This document shows, one piece after another, positions 26,320-34,537 of a DNA stretch of 64,000 bases (its first letter is position 1; each line of letters begins with the position of its first letter). Location: the NCBI RefSeq assembly GCF_002975175.1, contig NZ_PCNZ01000003.1, positions 62,001 to 126,000 of the forward strand. The letters are read 5' to 3'. The translations under genes were made by a program, and so were the position numbers. This stretch comes from Bacillus sp. MYb209. Lineage in GTDB: Bacteria; Bacillota; Bacilli; Bacillales; Bacillaceae_G. The notes under the pieces are model-generated. The model did no database searches. It was not told the DNA's origin and worked only from the letters and a program-made list of their open reading frames with translations.

Positions 26320-27324
26320 TTATTTTTTCAACTTTACACTATAAAAACGCATTTCTTCTAATAAACCTTCAAATTCAAATACCTCTTGTTTAATTAATTC
26401 TTTCAAGCGATATTCTAAAAACGTATCCCCAACTAATTGCTCCACAAGGCCAAGCGCTTCCCCAATGACTCTTGGAGCTTTATGGAACTCTTTGTCAGCA
26501 CCTACCCTTTTCGCACACTCAATAATGAATTCATCAAAATAGTTTTCTTGTACAGAATGCACTTCATTGTCTTTCCAAACTCTTAAAAACTCCGTACTAT
26601 TCGATAAATTATTCCACTCACTCTCAAGACTTACTCTGTTCTCTTCAGTTAAATATGGTAATTGTATAAAACTTTTTTTAATAATCGCTAAACTTTCAAC
26701 TGCTACTTCTCCTGTGCCACGTATATCATATTCTTTCTTTAATATGTTGCTACTCGCTTCAGATGTATTAATGATCCGAATATTTTTCTTACCTTTTAAT
26801 TGCGCCATTACAAAACAAAGGCCTACATGTTCATGTGCGTTATCTGCCTTCCAAATGGTAATCGGTGTTTCATTAGGAATAGAATGTAGTTCTTCTAAAG
26901 TTTCCATAAATCTTGGTAAATATTCTTCTTCAAAATAACTATCATAGGAAGTTAAGTTGTTTAATAACCATTGCTGTCTTCCTAGTTGCCCTTTATTCGT
27001 ATGTAATTGATTAATCGGTCCAATTGAAAAGAATTCAGAGAATGCAACAACACTCTCCTCAAATAGTTCTTCTTGACTTAACATATATTTTAAACACCCA
27101 GCTGTTGAATCATCAAAAGCGATATGAATGTGTGTACTTTCTTTTACATTCTTTTTATAAGATGTATTACTCGTTAGTTGCTTAGGAATATCCATCAAAT
27201 GTTTAATCGTATCTTCACTATAGTTCTCTTTTAATAAATCTAGCTGTATAAGAATACTTTGAAGTAAATGTTTTGCTTCATCCTCATACATTTCATCAAC
27301 AACATTTTTAATTTTATCTATCAT
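26320..27324 (-). CDS. DUF1835/DUF3658 domain protein
   Basis: A 334-aa cytosolic protein. After a 60-residue helical lead comes a DUF1835-type domain (IHIAFDDSTAGCLKYML..., then VVAFSEFFSIGPIN near residue 100), and a C-terminal DUF3658-like part (about 250-330, with an acidic tail). DUF1835 proteins are frequent in bacilli and have no firmly known role. ATG 27324 follows AGAGGG at six bases; the ATG six codons earlier encodes that site and is unlikely. Monocistronic, with its own terminator. Confidence 0.8.
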   Translation of the reverse strand: MIDKIKNVVDEMYEDEAKHLLQSILIQLDLLKENYSEDTIKHLMDIPKQLTSNTSYKKNVKESTHIHIAFDDSTAGCLKYMLSQEELFEESVVAFSEFFSIGPINQLHTNKGQLGRQQWLLNNLTSYDSYFEEEYLPRFMETLEELHSIPNETPITIWKADNAHEHVGLCFVMAQLKGKKNIRIINTSEASSNILKKEYDIRGTGEVAVESLAIIKKSFIQLPYLTEENRVSLESEWNNLSNSTEFLRVWKDNEVHSVQENYFDEFIIECAKRVGADKEFHKAPRVIGEALGLVEQLVGDTFLEYRLKELIKQEVFEFEGLLEEMRFYSVKLKK

Positions 27325-27609
27325 GTAAATCCCTCTATTCATTACTAAAATAACGTAGATTATAGTGTATCATTTTAGTAACGGTGTTTTAAAGTTTTTT
27401 ATAGATTATATCTAATTATAATTTTATATTAGTACAGTGATATATTAGCGTTAATTTATGTTTATTTCGTATAGATGTTAACATTTCAGTACACTTCTTC
27501 TATTACACATCACTTTCACGGTATTTTTTATTTATTTTTAAAACGCTTTATAAATCCTTTTATTTAAATATATATTTAAATAAAAATAAAAATTACAGGA
27601 GCAAGATCT

Positions 27610-27822
27610 ATGGAGAAAGTACATACTTATTACAAACATTATTTTAAAAATTGGAGATTTATATTCATTTGCATATTACCTGTTGTTGCTTTATTATACA
27701 CTTTCGATTTCATCTTTGAACTACTGTTCCATCAAGATTTCTACTTGTCAAATTTAATATCTGCCATAATATTATTTTTATTATTTATTAATATTAAAGA
27801 TAAGTTTCAAATCAAAGATTAA
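27610..27822 (+). CDS. Small two-helix membrane protein, hypothetical
   Basis: A 70-aa protein with two hydrophobic segments (FIFICILPVVALLYTFDF and LISAIILFLLFINI) and a lysine/aromatic-rich start. ATG 27610 follows CAGGAGCAAG with good spacing, which supports a real gene, and a strong hairpin terminator lies 65 bases after the stop. No family recognised and no operon partner. Confidence 0.65.
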   Translation: MEKVHTYYKHYFKNWRFIFICILPVVALLYTFDFIFELLFHQDFYLSNLISAIILFLLFINIKDKFQIKD

Positions 27823-27887
27823 ATAAATTTATGGTAACTTCTGTTTTAATTTTGAATACTTTATTTTTGAAAGTGCTCTGCTTTATC

Positions 27888-27918
27888 AAAAGGTGATGCG
27901 ACGTTCATCACCTTTTTT
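27888..27918 (+). terminator. Terminator after the 70-aa gene
   Basis: Stem AAAAGGTGATG / CATCACCTTTT, seven-base loop, then TTTTTTT. Confidence 0.85.
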
Positions 27919-28059
27919 TATTTCTACAAAATGAATTTTTTATTAGGTTTTTTATCAATATCGTTTATTGACTTTCCCTACAATTTGATTCAAAATAAAA
28001 TAGTTCGACAATGAACAATCTCGAGTTGAATTATTTTAAAATGAAAGGAAGTTATTACT

Positions 28060-28515
28060 TTGAGTCTACATAAACAAGGTATCAAACAAGCCAGTGAAAT
28101 TGTCCATTCATTTATAAAAATAAACAAAGAAATTATAAAGTTTACTCATCAAAACGCTTCTACGTTAGGATTAACAGTTCAACAAATGGGCATCTTAAAT
28201 TCAATTTATGCAACTCCCAATACTACTCTTAAAGATATCTCAGAACGCCTTTCAGTTCCTAAAAGCACAATGAGTGTAAATGTAGATGAGTTAGTTAATT
28301 TAGGATTAATTGAGCGAAAACAATCACATGAAGATCGTAGAGAAATACAATTAAAAGTAACAACACAAGGACAAGAAATATCTAAGAAATCCATTGAAAA
28401 CTCTACTTCTTATAAAGCAATGGAACTAGCACTAGAACAACTGTCTGAAGAAGGTATCCAAACCTTATTACGTATCCATAATGACTTACTAAATTCTCTA
28501 CAACATTTTAAATAA
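28060..28515 (+). CDS. MarR-family transcriptional regulator
   Basis: A 151-aa MarR-type winged helix: LTVQQMGILNSIYATPNTTLKDIS, the recognition helix SVPKSTMSVNVDELVNLGLIERKQSHEDRR (DRR beta-wing), and N/C-terminal dimerisation helices. The start is TTG at 28060 with AAAGGAAG eight bases upstream. A TAGTTCGACAATGAACAA stretch upstream hints at a self-operator, but no clean palindrome was found. It has its own terminator, and the following 63-aa peptide gene may be a target or a bystander. Confidence 0.88.
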   Translation: MSLHKQGIKQASEIVHSFIKINKEIIKFTHQNASTLGLTVQQMGILNSIYATPNTTLKDISERLSVPKSTMSVNVDELVNLGLIERKQSHEDRREIQLKVTTQGQEISKKSIENSTSYKAMELALEQLSEEGIQTLLRIHNDLLNSLQHFK

Positions 28516-28568
28516 TTCGTCTCAATCATTTTTCAAAACCAATCTGATTTTTTGTTTTTTATTTATGA

Positions 28569-28592
28569 AACAGCTAGCTTTTGCTAGCTGTT
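28569..28592 (+). terminator. Terminator of the marR gene
   Basis: Perfect 10-bp stem AACAGCTAGC / GCTAGCTGTT, TTTT loop, then CTTTTTAT. Confidence 0.85.
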
Positions 28593-28677
28593 CTTTTTAT
28601 GGTTCTCTTGAGATTAAATGACTAGAACAAGCATACCTTGTCATATGTTTTAAAAAAAGATAAGGGACGTGACAACA

Positions 28678-28869
28678 TTGGATAACAATAACAATCAATT
28701 TGTTTTTCATACAATAAAAAGTTCGGCAATTAAAAAATTTGTAATTATCGACTTAATTACTGGAACAGGAATTTATTGGACCGTAAATTTCATCTCTTCA
28801 AGTGCATTACTTGCAATTATTAGTTGTGTTTTGGGAACAAAAAAAATAAAGAAAATGCAACAGTCTTAG
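28678..28869 (+). CDS. Small hydrophobic peptide, hypothetical
   Basis: A 63-aa peptide starting at TTG 28678 (MDNNNNQFVFHTIKSS), nine bases after AAGGGA; an in-frame GTG at 28669 is too close to that site. A polar, Asn-rich lead is followed by IDLITGTGIYWTVNFISS, a hydrophobic ALLAIISCVLG and a basic tail (TKKIKKMQQS). The shape, a Gly-rich amphipathic helix and cationic end, recalls small membrane-active or bacteriocin-like peptides, but there is no immunity, maturation or export gene beside it, so no function is claimed. Confidence 0.5.
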   Translation: MDNNNNQFVFHTIKSSAIKKFVIIDLITGTGIYWTVNFISSSALLAIISCVLGTKKIKKMQQS

Positions 28870-29082
28870 AACTCCAAACAAAAATCTATCTGAACAAAAT
28901 GAAATTTCTATAACAAACCGTTATGTTTCTGCTTGCAATCTTTACAGTAGTTTTTGAATTGGTGTCTTTCCTTTTTAAATGTGCCCTTATATTTCTTTAG
29001 AAACTTCATCCGACATAACTTTCACGTCAACGGTTTCAGGCATGTTCTTCATCCTATTTAATTTCTCTCATACCGTTTCCCT

Positions 29083-29310
29083 TCACTTGTCCACTTCTTC
29101 TTTATCTTCCCAAATCGGTATTTTTTTATTGTCCACCTCTTTTTTCGGTTGTATATCAAGGTATCTATCCAACTGGTGTAACTCTTCACCAGTTGGGCAC
29201 GCTTTATTCATTAGCTGAATGACTGTAATAACAACATCTACCTTTTTGCTCGATGATATCGTCAATTTCGTATGTGACTTAAGTTCGTTATTCTTTTATT
29301 AGTCTCATAT
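29083..29310 (-). pseudogene. Fragment of an unrecognised gene
   Basis: Open minus-strand frame reading ...ELKSHTKLTISSSKKVDVV, then ITVIQLMNKACPTGEELHQL, then DRYLDIQPKKEVDNKK and an acidic end IPIWEDKEEVDK-stop. Composition is protein-like, with an amphipathic helical pattern, but there is no ribosome binding site or start, and a stop precedes it. A further scrap (MKNMPETVDVKVMSDEVSKEI) follows. I do not recognise the parent family. Confidence 0.35.
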
Positions 29311-29370
29311 CATTCATCTACAAGGCTACCTTGATCGCCATATTTAGTGCTTTCGATTAGTTAGCGTCTT

Positions 29371-29469
29371 TTATATTCCACGTAATTGTGTGATATTCAT
29401 TATTTTTTTCCCCTTTGCTTCACTGATTAACTGAGTGATTTCATATACACCGTATAGAATATATTCCAC
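29371..29469 (-). pseudogene. Short GTG-started frame with ribosome binding site, probable gene start remnant
   Basis: AAGGAGTG is followed by GTG at 29469 and a 32-codon frame (MEYILYGVYEITQLISEAKG and KKIMNITQLRGI). It ends in TAA and looks like the truncated start of a longer gene whose continuation is lost or shifted into the fragments downstream. Confidence 0.35.
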
Positions 29470-29566
29470 CAGACTTCACTCCTTGAATACTTTTCAAAAA
29501 AACAATACATACTATTTTCAAGCCGCTGTATCCACGGCTGGTACTTCTTTCTTTTGTTACAGCAGA

Positions 29567-29592
29567 AGCAGATAGGTTCTTCACTTATCTGC
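29567..29592 (+). terminator. Hairpin 1 of the serial set
   Basis: AAGCAGATA / TATCTGCTT with an eight-base loop followed by a C/T-rich run. Confidence 0.5.
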
Positions 29593-29710
29593 TTTCTCTG
29601 TATATTTTTAAAAACATCGTAAACACTACCTACAAGCCGTTTGAACTATCGGCTTCACTCTTCTTGTAATGGGAAAGCAAATTATCACAATTAACTAACT
29701 CATTCGACTA

Positions 29711-29740
29711 ACTGGCAGACAACCAAAATTGTTGTCTGCT
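29711..29740 (+). terminator. Hairpin 2 of the serial set
   Basis: GGCAGACAAC / GTTGTCTGCT with an A/T loop, then TTGTG. Confidence 0.5.
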
Positions 29741-29827
29741 TTGTGTATGAGATTTTATATTTTATATATACTAGTTTTGAACCTGTAGACCAATACGAGC
29801 CATTTTGGTGTTTTGAATTTCCTTTCT

Positions 29828-29860
29828 TGGGATAAGTATATTTTACTTATCCCTTTTTTA
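29828..29860 (+). terminator. Hairpin 3 of the serial set
   Basis: GGGATAAGTA / TACTTATCCC with a short AT loop, then TTTTTTATT: a complete plus-strand terminator without a gene in front. Confidence 0.7.
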
Positions 29861-29952
29861 TTGCATAGATAAATACACTTAGGCTAACAATAATTACAAG
29901 CAGATTTTCTGTTTATTCGTAGTTCTAAACCAAAATATTTTTCTCCTTTAAT

Positions 29953-29992
29953 GGACAGTAGGTACGACTGCTTGTCCTTTTTTTATTTATAT
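29953..29992 (+). terminator. Hairpin 4 of the serial set
   Basis: GGACAGTAG / CTGCTTGTCC (imperfect) followed by TTTTTTTATTTAT. Confidence 0.55.
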
Positions 29993-30253
29993 TTCATACG
30001 CTTTTTTTTTTGACTGCTTCGAATCACTCTATCCTCTTCGTCGAAATAAATAGCCCTAAATAAGAATGACCAATATGCGGTACTATATCTCCATCAAATA
30101 AAACAAAGGGATTTTCCAAATAGTCGATGTTTGCAACCATATAAAATAGGCAGTTTCTGATTACCCAGAAACCGCCATACATAAAGATTTGTTAAGTATT
30201 AATTTCTTCTCATTACTAAAATGTATTATGTAACTACTAGTAGTTTATATATT

Positions 30254-30670
30254 TCACTGGATAATTGCTAATAAACATGTGAGAGATAAAAAAGCACACA
30301 GAGGAATATATAAAAGAGTGTCCATTTTAGCAAAAGGGGTATTCTTTTTTCGTTTGAATATTCCAAAATAGTTAAACTCACCTACTACTCTTATGAAAAA
30401 AACAATCATACAAATCCATATGGCAATTTGAATAATAACGTTTGGAACTGCAAAACTAATAACTTTTGCTTGTAGTAACAAAATTATTGCTGCCAAACTT
30501 AATAATAGTGCAATTAATAATGTCATTCCTGTACCGGGTGTAAACGTTTTTTCTCCAAATTCAGTTGGAATGGCGCTATTTGTTCCCCACTTTCCTCCGA
30601 AAGCCCAGTATACATGTAAAAAACTCACTAAGAATAATATACATACAGATATTATTGTAACAATAAGCAT
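30254..30670 (-). CDS. DUF3995 domain membrane protein
   Basis: A 138-aa integral membrane protein with four hydrophobic segments. The HVYWAFGGKWG motif in the first outer loop, and FTPGTGMTLLIALLLS after it, are the signature of DUF3995. The role of the family is unknown. ATG 30670 has GGAGGTGCAAAA. Monocistronic, followed on its left only by the gene-poor stretch. Confidence 0.85.
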   Translation of the reverse strand: MLIVTIISVCILFLVSFLHVYWAFGGKWGTNSAIPTEFGEKTFTPGTGMTLLIALLLSLAAIILLLQAKVISFAVPNVIIQIAIWICMIVFFIRVVGEFNYFGIFKRKKNTPFAKMDTLLYIPLCAFLSLTCLLAIIQ

Positions 30671-30773
30671 TTTTGCACCTCCATTATTTTGTTCAAGTCT
30701 TACTTATTAAGTATGCTACAAATTTCTTTAGAAATCTATTTTCCATTCAAAGTATTTAAGAGCTACATATAAA

Positions 30774-30819
30774 ACCCCTTAATAATTTATCAATTCTACG
30801 ATAAATCATTAAGGGGTTA
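30774..30819 (-). terminator. Terminator of the 255-aa membrane protein gene
   Basis: AACCCCTTAATRATTTATC / GATAAATCATTAAGGGGTT, one mismatch, just past the stop. Confidence 0.8.
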
Positions 30820-30829
30820 ACTAATTTTA

Positions 30830-31597
30830 CTATGCATTATGCCTATTTCTTCGACGTTCCATCCTTGTTTGTCCTTGGATAGCTTCTACTTTATATTGCG
30901 GTTCTTGCTCTATCATTTGATTTGATTGAGCCGGTTCATCATAATTACGCTCATAAATTGTTTCTGGTGTTTTTTGTTTAGAAGATTTCCCACCAAACTT
31001 TAATAATTTTATCTTAAACTTTGGTAATCTAGGAATACGAATTTTAAATGTTGGCTTGTTGCGCTTCTTTTTTTGTTTAAATAAATTAGTATTTTCTTTA
31101 TTAGTGTCTTTCTCTTTACGGTGTAATAACATCGCAAGTAATCCACCTAATATAAGTCCTCCAACTAAAAGGAGAATATATAAGTAATGGCTTGTCATTA
31201 AACTTGTCATACGCTCAAGTATGACTAACGACTGTACTTCTTTTATATCCCATAGTAAAGCGGCCCATAATGAGAATAAGCCCAAAGTAAGCCCGTATGT
31301 ACGAAACCGGAATAAACACGGAATTAACGCAACGCAAGCGGCGATTTTCGCGTTCGCAATTATTGAACTTGTTGAAATATCCTGATTCCAAATGACTAAC
31401 AGTAATGTTATAAATGGTGCATACGCTATCCAGCTACATATACGTGAGTATACCTTTTTCGCAAAGTAACTACCGAAACTAGTAAAAAATAATAGTCCTC
31501 CAATATATAAAGATTGTTCTAGAGGAATTTGCTTTATAATTCCGGCAATTGGAAAGAGGCCGCTCAGTAGCATTAATAATACATCTAATTTCTTCAC
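30830..31597 (-). CDS. Membrane protein with basic C-terminal tail, hypothetical
   Basis: A 255-aa protein. Residues 1-165 form five or six membrane helices; the rest is a highly basic, Lys/Arg-rich cytoplasmic tail (KIRIPRLPKFKIKLLKFGG), then an acidic-polar end and RRRNRHNA. The start is GTG 31597 behind GGGGAATT. The basic tail might bind nucleic acid or lipid, but this is only a guess. It lies downstream of the pPIWI-RE gene on the same strand, separated by a strong terminator, so a shared transcript is unlikely. Confidence 0.75.
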   Translation of the reverse strand: MKKLDVLLMLLSGLFPIAGIIKQIPLEQSLYIGGLLFFTSFGSYFAKKVYSRICSWIAYAPFITLLLVIWNQDISTSSIIANAKIAACVALIPCLFRFRTYGLTLGLFSLWAALLWDIKEVQSLVILERMTSLMTSHYLYILLLVGGLILGGLLAMLLHRKEKDTNKENTNLFKQKKKRNKPTFKIRIPRLPKFKIKLLKFGGKSSKQKTPETIYERNYDEPAQSNQMIEQEPQYKVEAIQGQTRMERRRNRHNA

Positions 31598-31782
31598 AAT
31601 TCCCCATTCCTTTCAAATTTCTTTTTTCAGTTTCGCAAAATATAAATTTCATATTAATTGAAAAAACTTTGTGATGCAGTTGTGATATTTCTAAAAAACA
31701 TCTTAATCCCGAAAGTAAATAAAGTAAATATGAAACCGAAAATATACATGACAAATCACATCTATATTTACAATAAAAAATG

Positions 31783-31816
31783 ACAAATCCTGCTCATTAT
31801 TACTAGCAGGATTTGT
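31783..31816 (-). terminator. Terminator of the pPIWI-RE gene
   Basis: Perfect 12-bp stem ACAAATCCTGCT / AGCAGGATTTGT, ten-base loop, then TTTTTTATTG on the minus strand. Confidence 0.85.
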
Positions 31817-31826
31817 ATACTATTAT

Positions 31827-34208
31827 TTATATTAATATCAATGCATCTTCTTTTTCTAAAATTATTACATCTTCATCTAATTCGTCATTGCATTCTTTAA
31901 ACTCCCTTGAATCAATATCGGTAGTATAATTTTTAATTAATTTAACCATATGCATTACATGCGTATTATGAATATTTTGTTCCGAGAGCAAGGTTGATTT
32001 ACAGCACATGTAATGTATCATTTTGGCGATTTCTTCTCTTTCCTCAGATTTTACACCAAACGGGATAACTTCGAGTATGTACTGCTGTACTATCCCATTA
32101 CAATTTAATTCGTATGCAGCCGTGCTATAGTAAATTCCTATTTGATCTACAAATAATCTCGTTTCATCCATAACATATTCTTGGTCCCTAACAATATAGT
32201 TCGGTACATCTGAGTTAGTATTAATTCTAATTATGTTTATATCCTCTTTAAAATTTGAGAATATTTCAGGTGAAACCCCAATATTAACGCTTTCATTTTG
32301 CAATTCCTCTATCCAATATTTCCTCATATTTGCATCTACAATAAAATAAACTTCTTTATTTTGTTTATGTGCATCTTGTGAAATTTCAACTAATGTTTCT
32401 GATATAAATTGCTTAAAACGGACTCCTATATCATTCCTTTTTGATGGTTGTGGTAAAAACACTTTATTATTACCTATATTTAATAAAGTATGATCAATTG
32501 TGCCCCATTCTTCTTGACCATATAATTTATATAATATTTCTCTCCCATTTATTTTTGAAAAAATAGGTAAGAAATCATATTTAGATATTTTCTCAATTGA
32601 TAAATTTACAATTATACCCGGTAATTTTATCTTATTCCAACTACGCTTTAAGAACCCCTTTTGTTCTAATAAACTAAGAATAGCATTAATAATTTCTTTT
32701 TTAGATACACTTTGTCCAATAAATAAATTAATAAATGCTGAAATACGTTGCGTTCGAGCGAATCCTTCCCGAATGATTTGCTTTGGATTAATTTTTTCTC
32801 GACCATCACAATTTTTTATTGCAATTAATGCTAATTTCAATTCATTTTGCTCACCTGCCGTAGCATGTACAGCTTTTACGACATCGTCTACTAGTTTCTT
32901 TTTGTTTTTATGGCTATATTGCATTCTATATGGATTTTGTAATAATTTTTCAATGTTGTATCTTACTATTTTTAACAACACCGGATTATCTGAATTTAAT
33001 ACATAGGATGAATCTCCATTTTGAGCTAAAACTATTTTGCTATCTAATAACGCTTGTTCTATCTCTATTACTATATCATCTGACCATACTTCTAACGTAA
33101 TTGTGTCTAATCCCTTTGGGGCAAATAAAGGTAATAACTCATTCTCATTATTAGTTAATACTTTTTCACATTCTGGAAGTGATGTGAAATATGGGAAGCT
33201 TAGTTGGAATTCATTAAAAAGTTCCTCTTTTTCTCTTACTTTTATACCAAATTTTATTTTTGTTCCTTGAACTTTATATATATTTTCATTATATGGAAGA
33301 AGCACTCTTACATTAGTTCCTCTAATATACTTTTTCGGACATTGGAGAATGTCCTCTAATTTAACTTCTCCCCCTATCCTATAATCATCTTTTAAATTTC
33401 TAAAACGTTTAATCCACTTTATTCCTTTTTCAGCTTGTTGCACTTTTAACTTTATAAACCTTTGCTTTTTCTTATTTAATTCAAATTCAGGAGTTGAAAT
33501 CAGTATTTGGCTCCGCTTTCGCCCTAAAAGTATAGGAATATCTTTATGATTATATTGTTGATAAAATCGCCTAATCCCTACGGATACTTTTAATAGCGGA
33601 ATATTCTCACCTCCACGAGTTACGTATTCAAACCGATATACATAAGCGAAATAATCATGTGTTTCTTCATCTATAATTGGCTCAGACATCGCTTCAGAAA
33701 CATGTTGTGATCGCAGTGGCGAAAAATATATTTCTTCCTCATTCTTATTTTCCATACGTAAAGGCTGCTCGCAAAAAATATGAGTAATTAGAGCTGGTAC
33801 CCATTTAGAAAACGTTTTTTTATCATGTAATACTGGTAAATTACTAATTAAATCATACTGCCATTCTAAATGTGGTGGATCTATTAATTTATTCGGTTTC
33901 CAATCATGAATAACCTCATACCAGCTTTGGAAAATATAGTCTAACTGTTCTTGTCTCATTGGTTCCTTAGCCACAATCCAAGGTGTATCTTCCTTTAATA
34001 TATATGGATTATGCTGAATGAATAATATATCAGAAAACATATCATACAATCTTTCATTTACAAGTTTTAATTTGCTCGTTAATAAAAATGTTCTATAATG
34101 TATCTCTACAATCTCAAGCCATTCAATAGGAAAGTAAATATACGATACTTTCTCATTATAGAGGGGTTCTACTATATTTTTAAATGTTAATAACCGTAAT
34201 TTTTCCAT
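31827..34208 (-). CDS. pPIWI-RE family protein (prokaryotic Argonaute-like, PIWI/RNase H fold), solitary
   Basis: A 793-aa protein with the layout of the pPIWI-RE family. The N-terminal module carries the YVYRFEYVTRGGENIPLLKV, then SVGIRRFYQQY block (about 189-219). The middle region has the INPKQIIREGFARTQRISAFI block (about 473-493). The C-terminal PIWI/RNase H-like domain has the first-strand acidic motif VYFIVDANMRKYW (Asp625), the signature arginine in NIIRINTNSDVPNYI (Arg661) and the IGIYYSTAAYEL strand (690-701). Family members are usually encoded beside a DinG-like helicase and a REase; neither is present here. ATG 34208 has GAGAGGAAG. Proposed role: nucleic-acid-guided defence, by family only. 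Confidence 0.75.
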   Translation of the reverse strand: MEKLRLLTFKNIVEPLYNEKVSYIYFPIEWLEIVEIHYRTFLLTSKLKLVNERLYDMFSDILFIQHNPYILKEDTPWIVAKEPMRQEQLDYIFQSWYEVIHDWKPNKLIDPPHLEWQYDLISNLPVLHDKKTFSKWVPALITHIFCEQPLRMENKNEEEIYFSPLRSQHVSEAMSEPIIDEETHDYFAYVYRFEYVTRGGENIPLLKVSVGIRRFYQQYNHKDIPILLGRKRSQILISTPEFELNKKKQRFIKLKVQQAEKGIKWIKRFRNLKDDYRIGGEVKLEDILQCPKKYIRGTNVRVLLPYNENIYKVQGTKIKFGIKVREKEELFNEFQLSFPYFTSLPECEKVLTNNENELLPLFAPKGLDTITLEVWSDDIVIEIEQALLDSKIVLAQNGDSSYVLNSDNPVLLKIVRYNIEKLLQNPYRMQYSHKNKKKLVDDVVKAVHATAGEQNELKLALIAIKNCDGREKINPKQIIREGFARTQRISAFINLFIGQSVSKKEIINAILSLLEQKGFLKRSWNKIKLPGIIVNLSIEKISKYDFLPIFSKINGREILYKLYGQEEWGTIDHTLLNIGNNKVFLPQPSKRNDIGVRFKQFISETLVEISQDAHKQNKEVYFIVDANMRKYWIEELQNESVNIGVSPEIFSNFKEDINIIRINTNSDVPNYIVRDQEYVMDETRLFVDQIGIYYSTAAYELNCNGIVQQYILEVIPFGVKSEEREEIAKMIHYMCCKSTLLSEQNIHNTHVMHMVKLIKNYTTDIDSREFKECNDELDEDVIILEKEDALILI

Positions 34209-34537
34209 ATTATTAATACTTCCTCTCTTAATTTATATTGATCATGAATAATACTAGAAAAGATACCAATTTTTTTAAGCATAAACGAATCAAATTTAAA
34301 CCAAGCATATTTTAGGAAATAATTAAATTAAATTATACAAATAATACATTACAGAAACTAAATTAATAAAAAGTTACTATTAACATATAACTACCTCCTT
34401 ATGTCACTTTATATATTATGAAATTATTATAATACATTATTGTATTTTATATCTATATTTTACAAAATATTTACAGAAATTAAATATAATAAAAGGTAAC
34501 GCCTCTTTATATAGCGATACCTTTTATATACTCTTTA
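34209..34537. other. AT-rich leader/promoter region of the pPIWI-RE gene
   Basis: No full gene. The minus strand has AAGGAGG followed by a seven-codon frame ATG TTA ATA GTA ACT TTT TAT TAA (34363-34386), about 155 bases before the pPIWI-RE start. No terminator hairpin lies between them. The tenA terminator is at 34492-34530. Confidence 0.5.
34492..34530 (-). terminator. Terminator of tenA
   Basis: Stem AAAAGGTAACGC / GCGATACCTTTT (one mismatch) just after the stop at 34538. Confidence 0.6.

Larger units (their letters stand above)
28870..30253. other. 1.4-kb gene-poor stretch with decayed fragments and serial hairpins
   Basis: No complete gene is visible. The minus strand carries short open fragments separated by stops (29028-29469), and the right half (29.56-30.17 kb) carries a series of hairpins, several with T-runs on the plus strand. 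It is compatible with a degraded mobile or prophage segment, but no integrase or transposase fragment was recognised. Confidence 0.55.

Noticed and set aside
28678-28869. Calling the small peptide a circular bacteriocin
   Set aside because: No maturation, immunity or transporter genes and only a loose compositional resemblance.
28979-29218. Plus-strand frame in the gene-poor stretch
   Set aside because: Ser/Phe/Leu-rich shadow of the minus-strand coding remnant; no start site.
31479-31754. Minus-strand 91-codon frame overlapping the 255-aa membrane protein start
   Set aside because: Out of frame with the membrane protein and without RBS or recognisable domain.
30830-34208. Treating the 255-aa membrane protein and the pPIWI-RE protein as one defence operon
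   Set aside because: A perfect terminator (31783-31816) lies between them and the membrane protein has no known effector domain.
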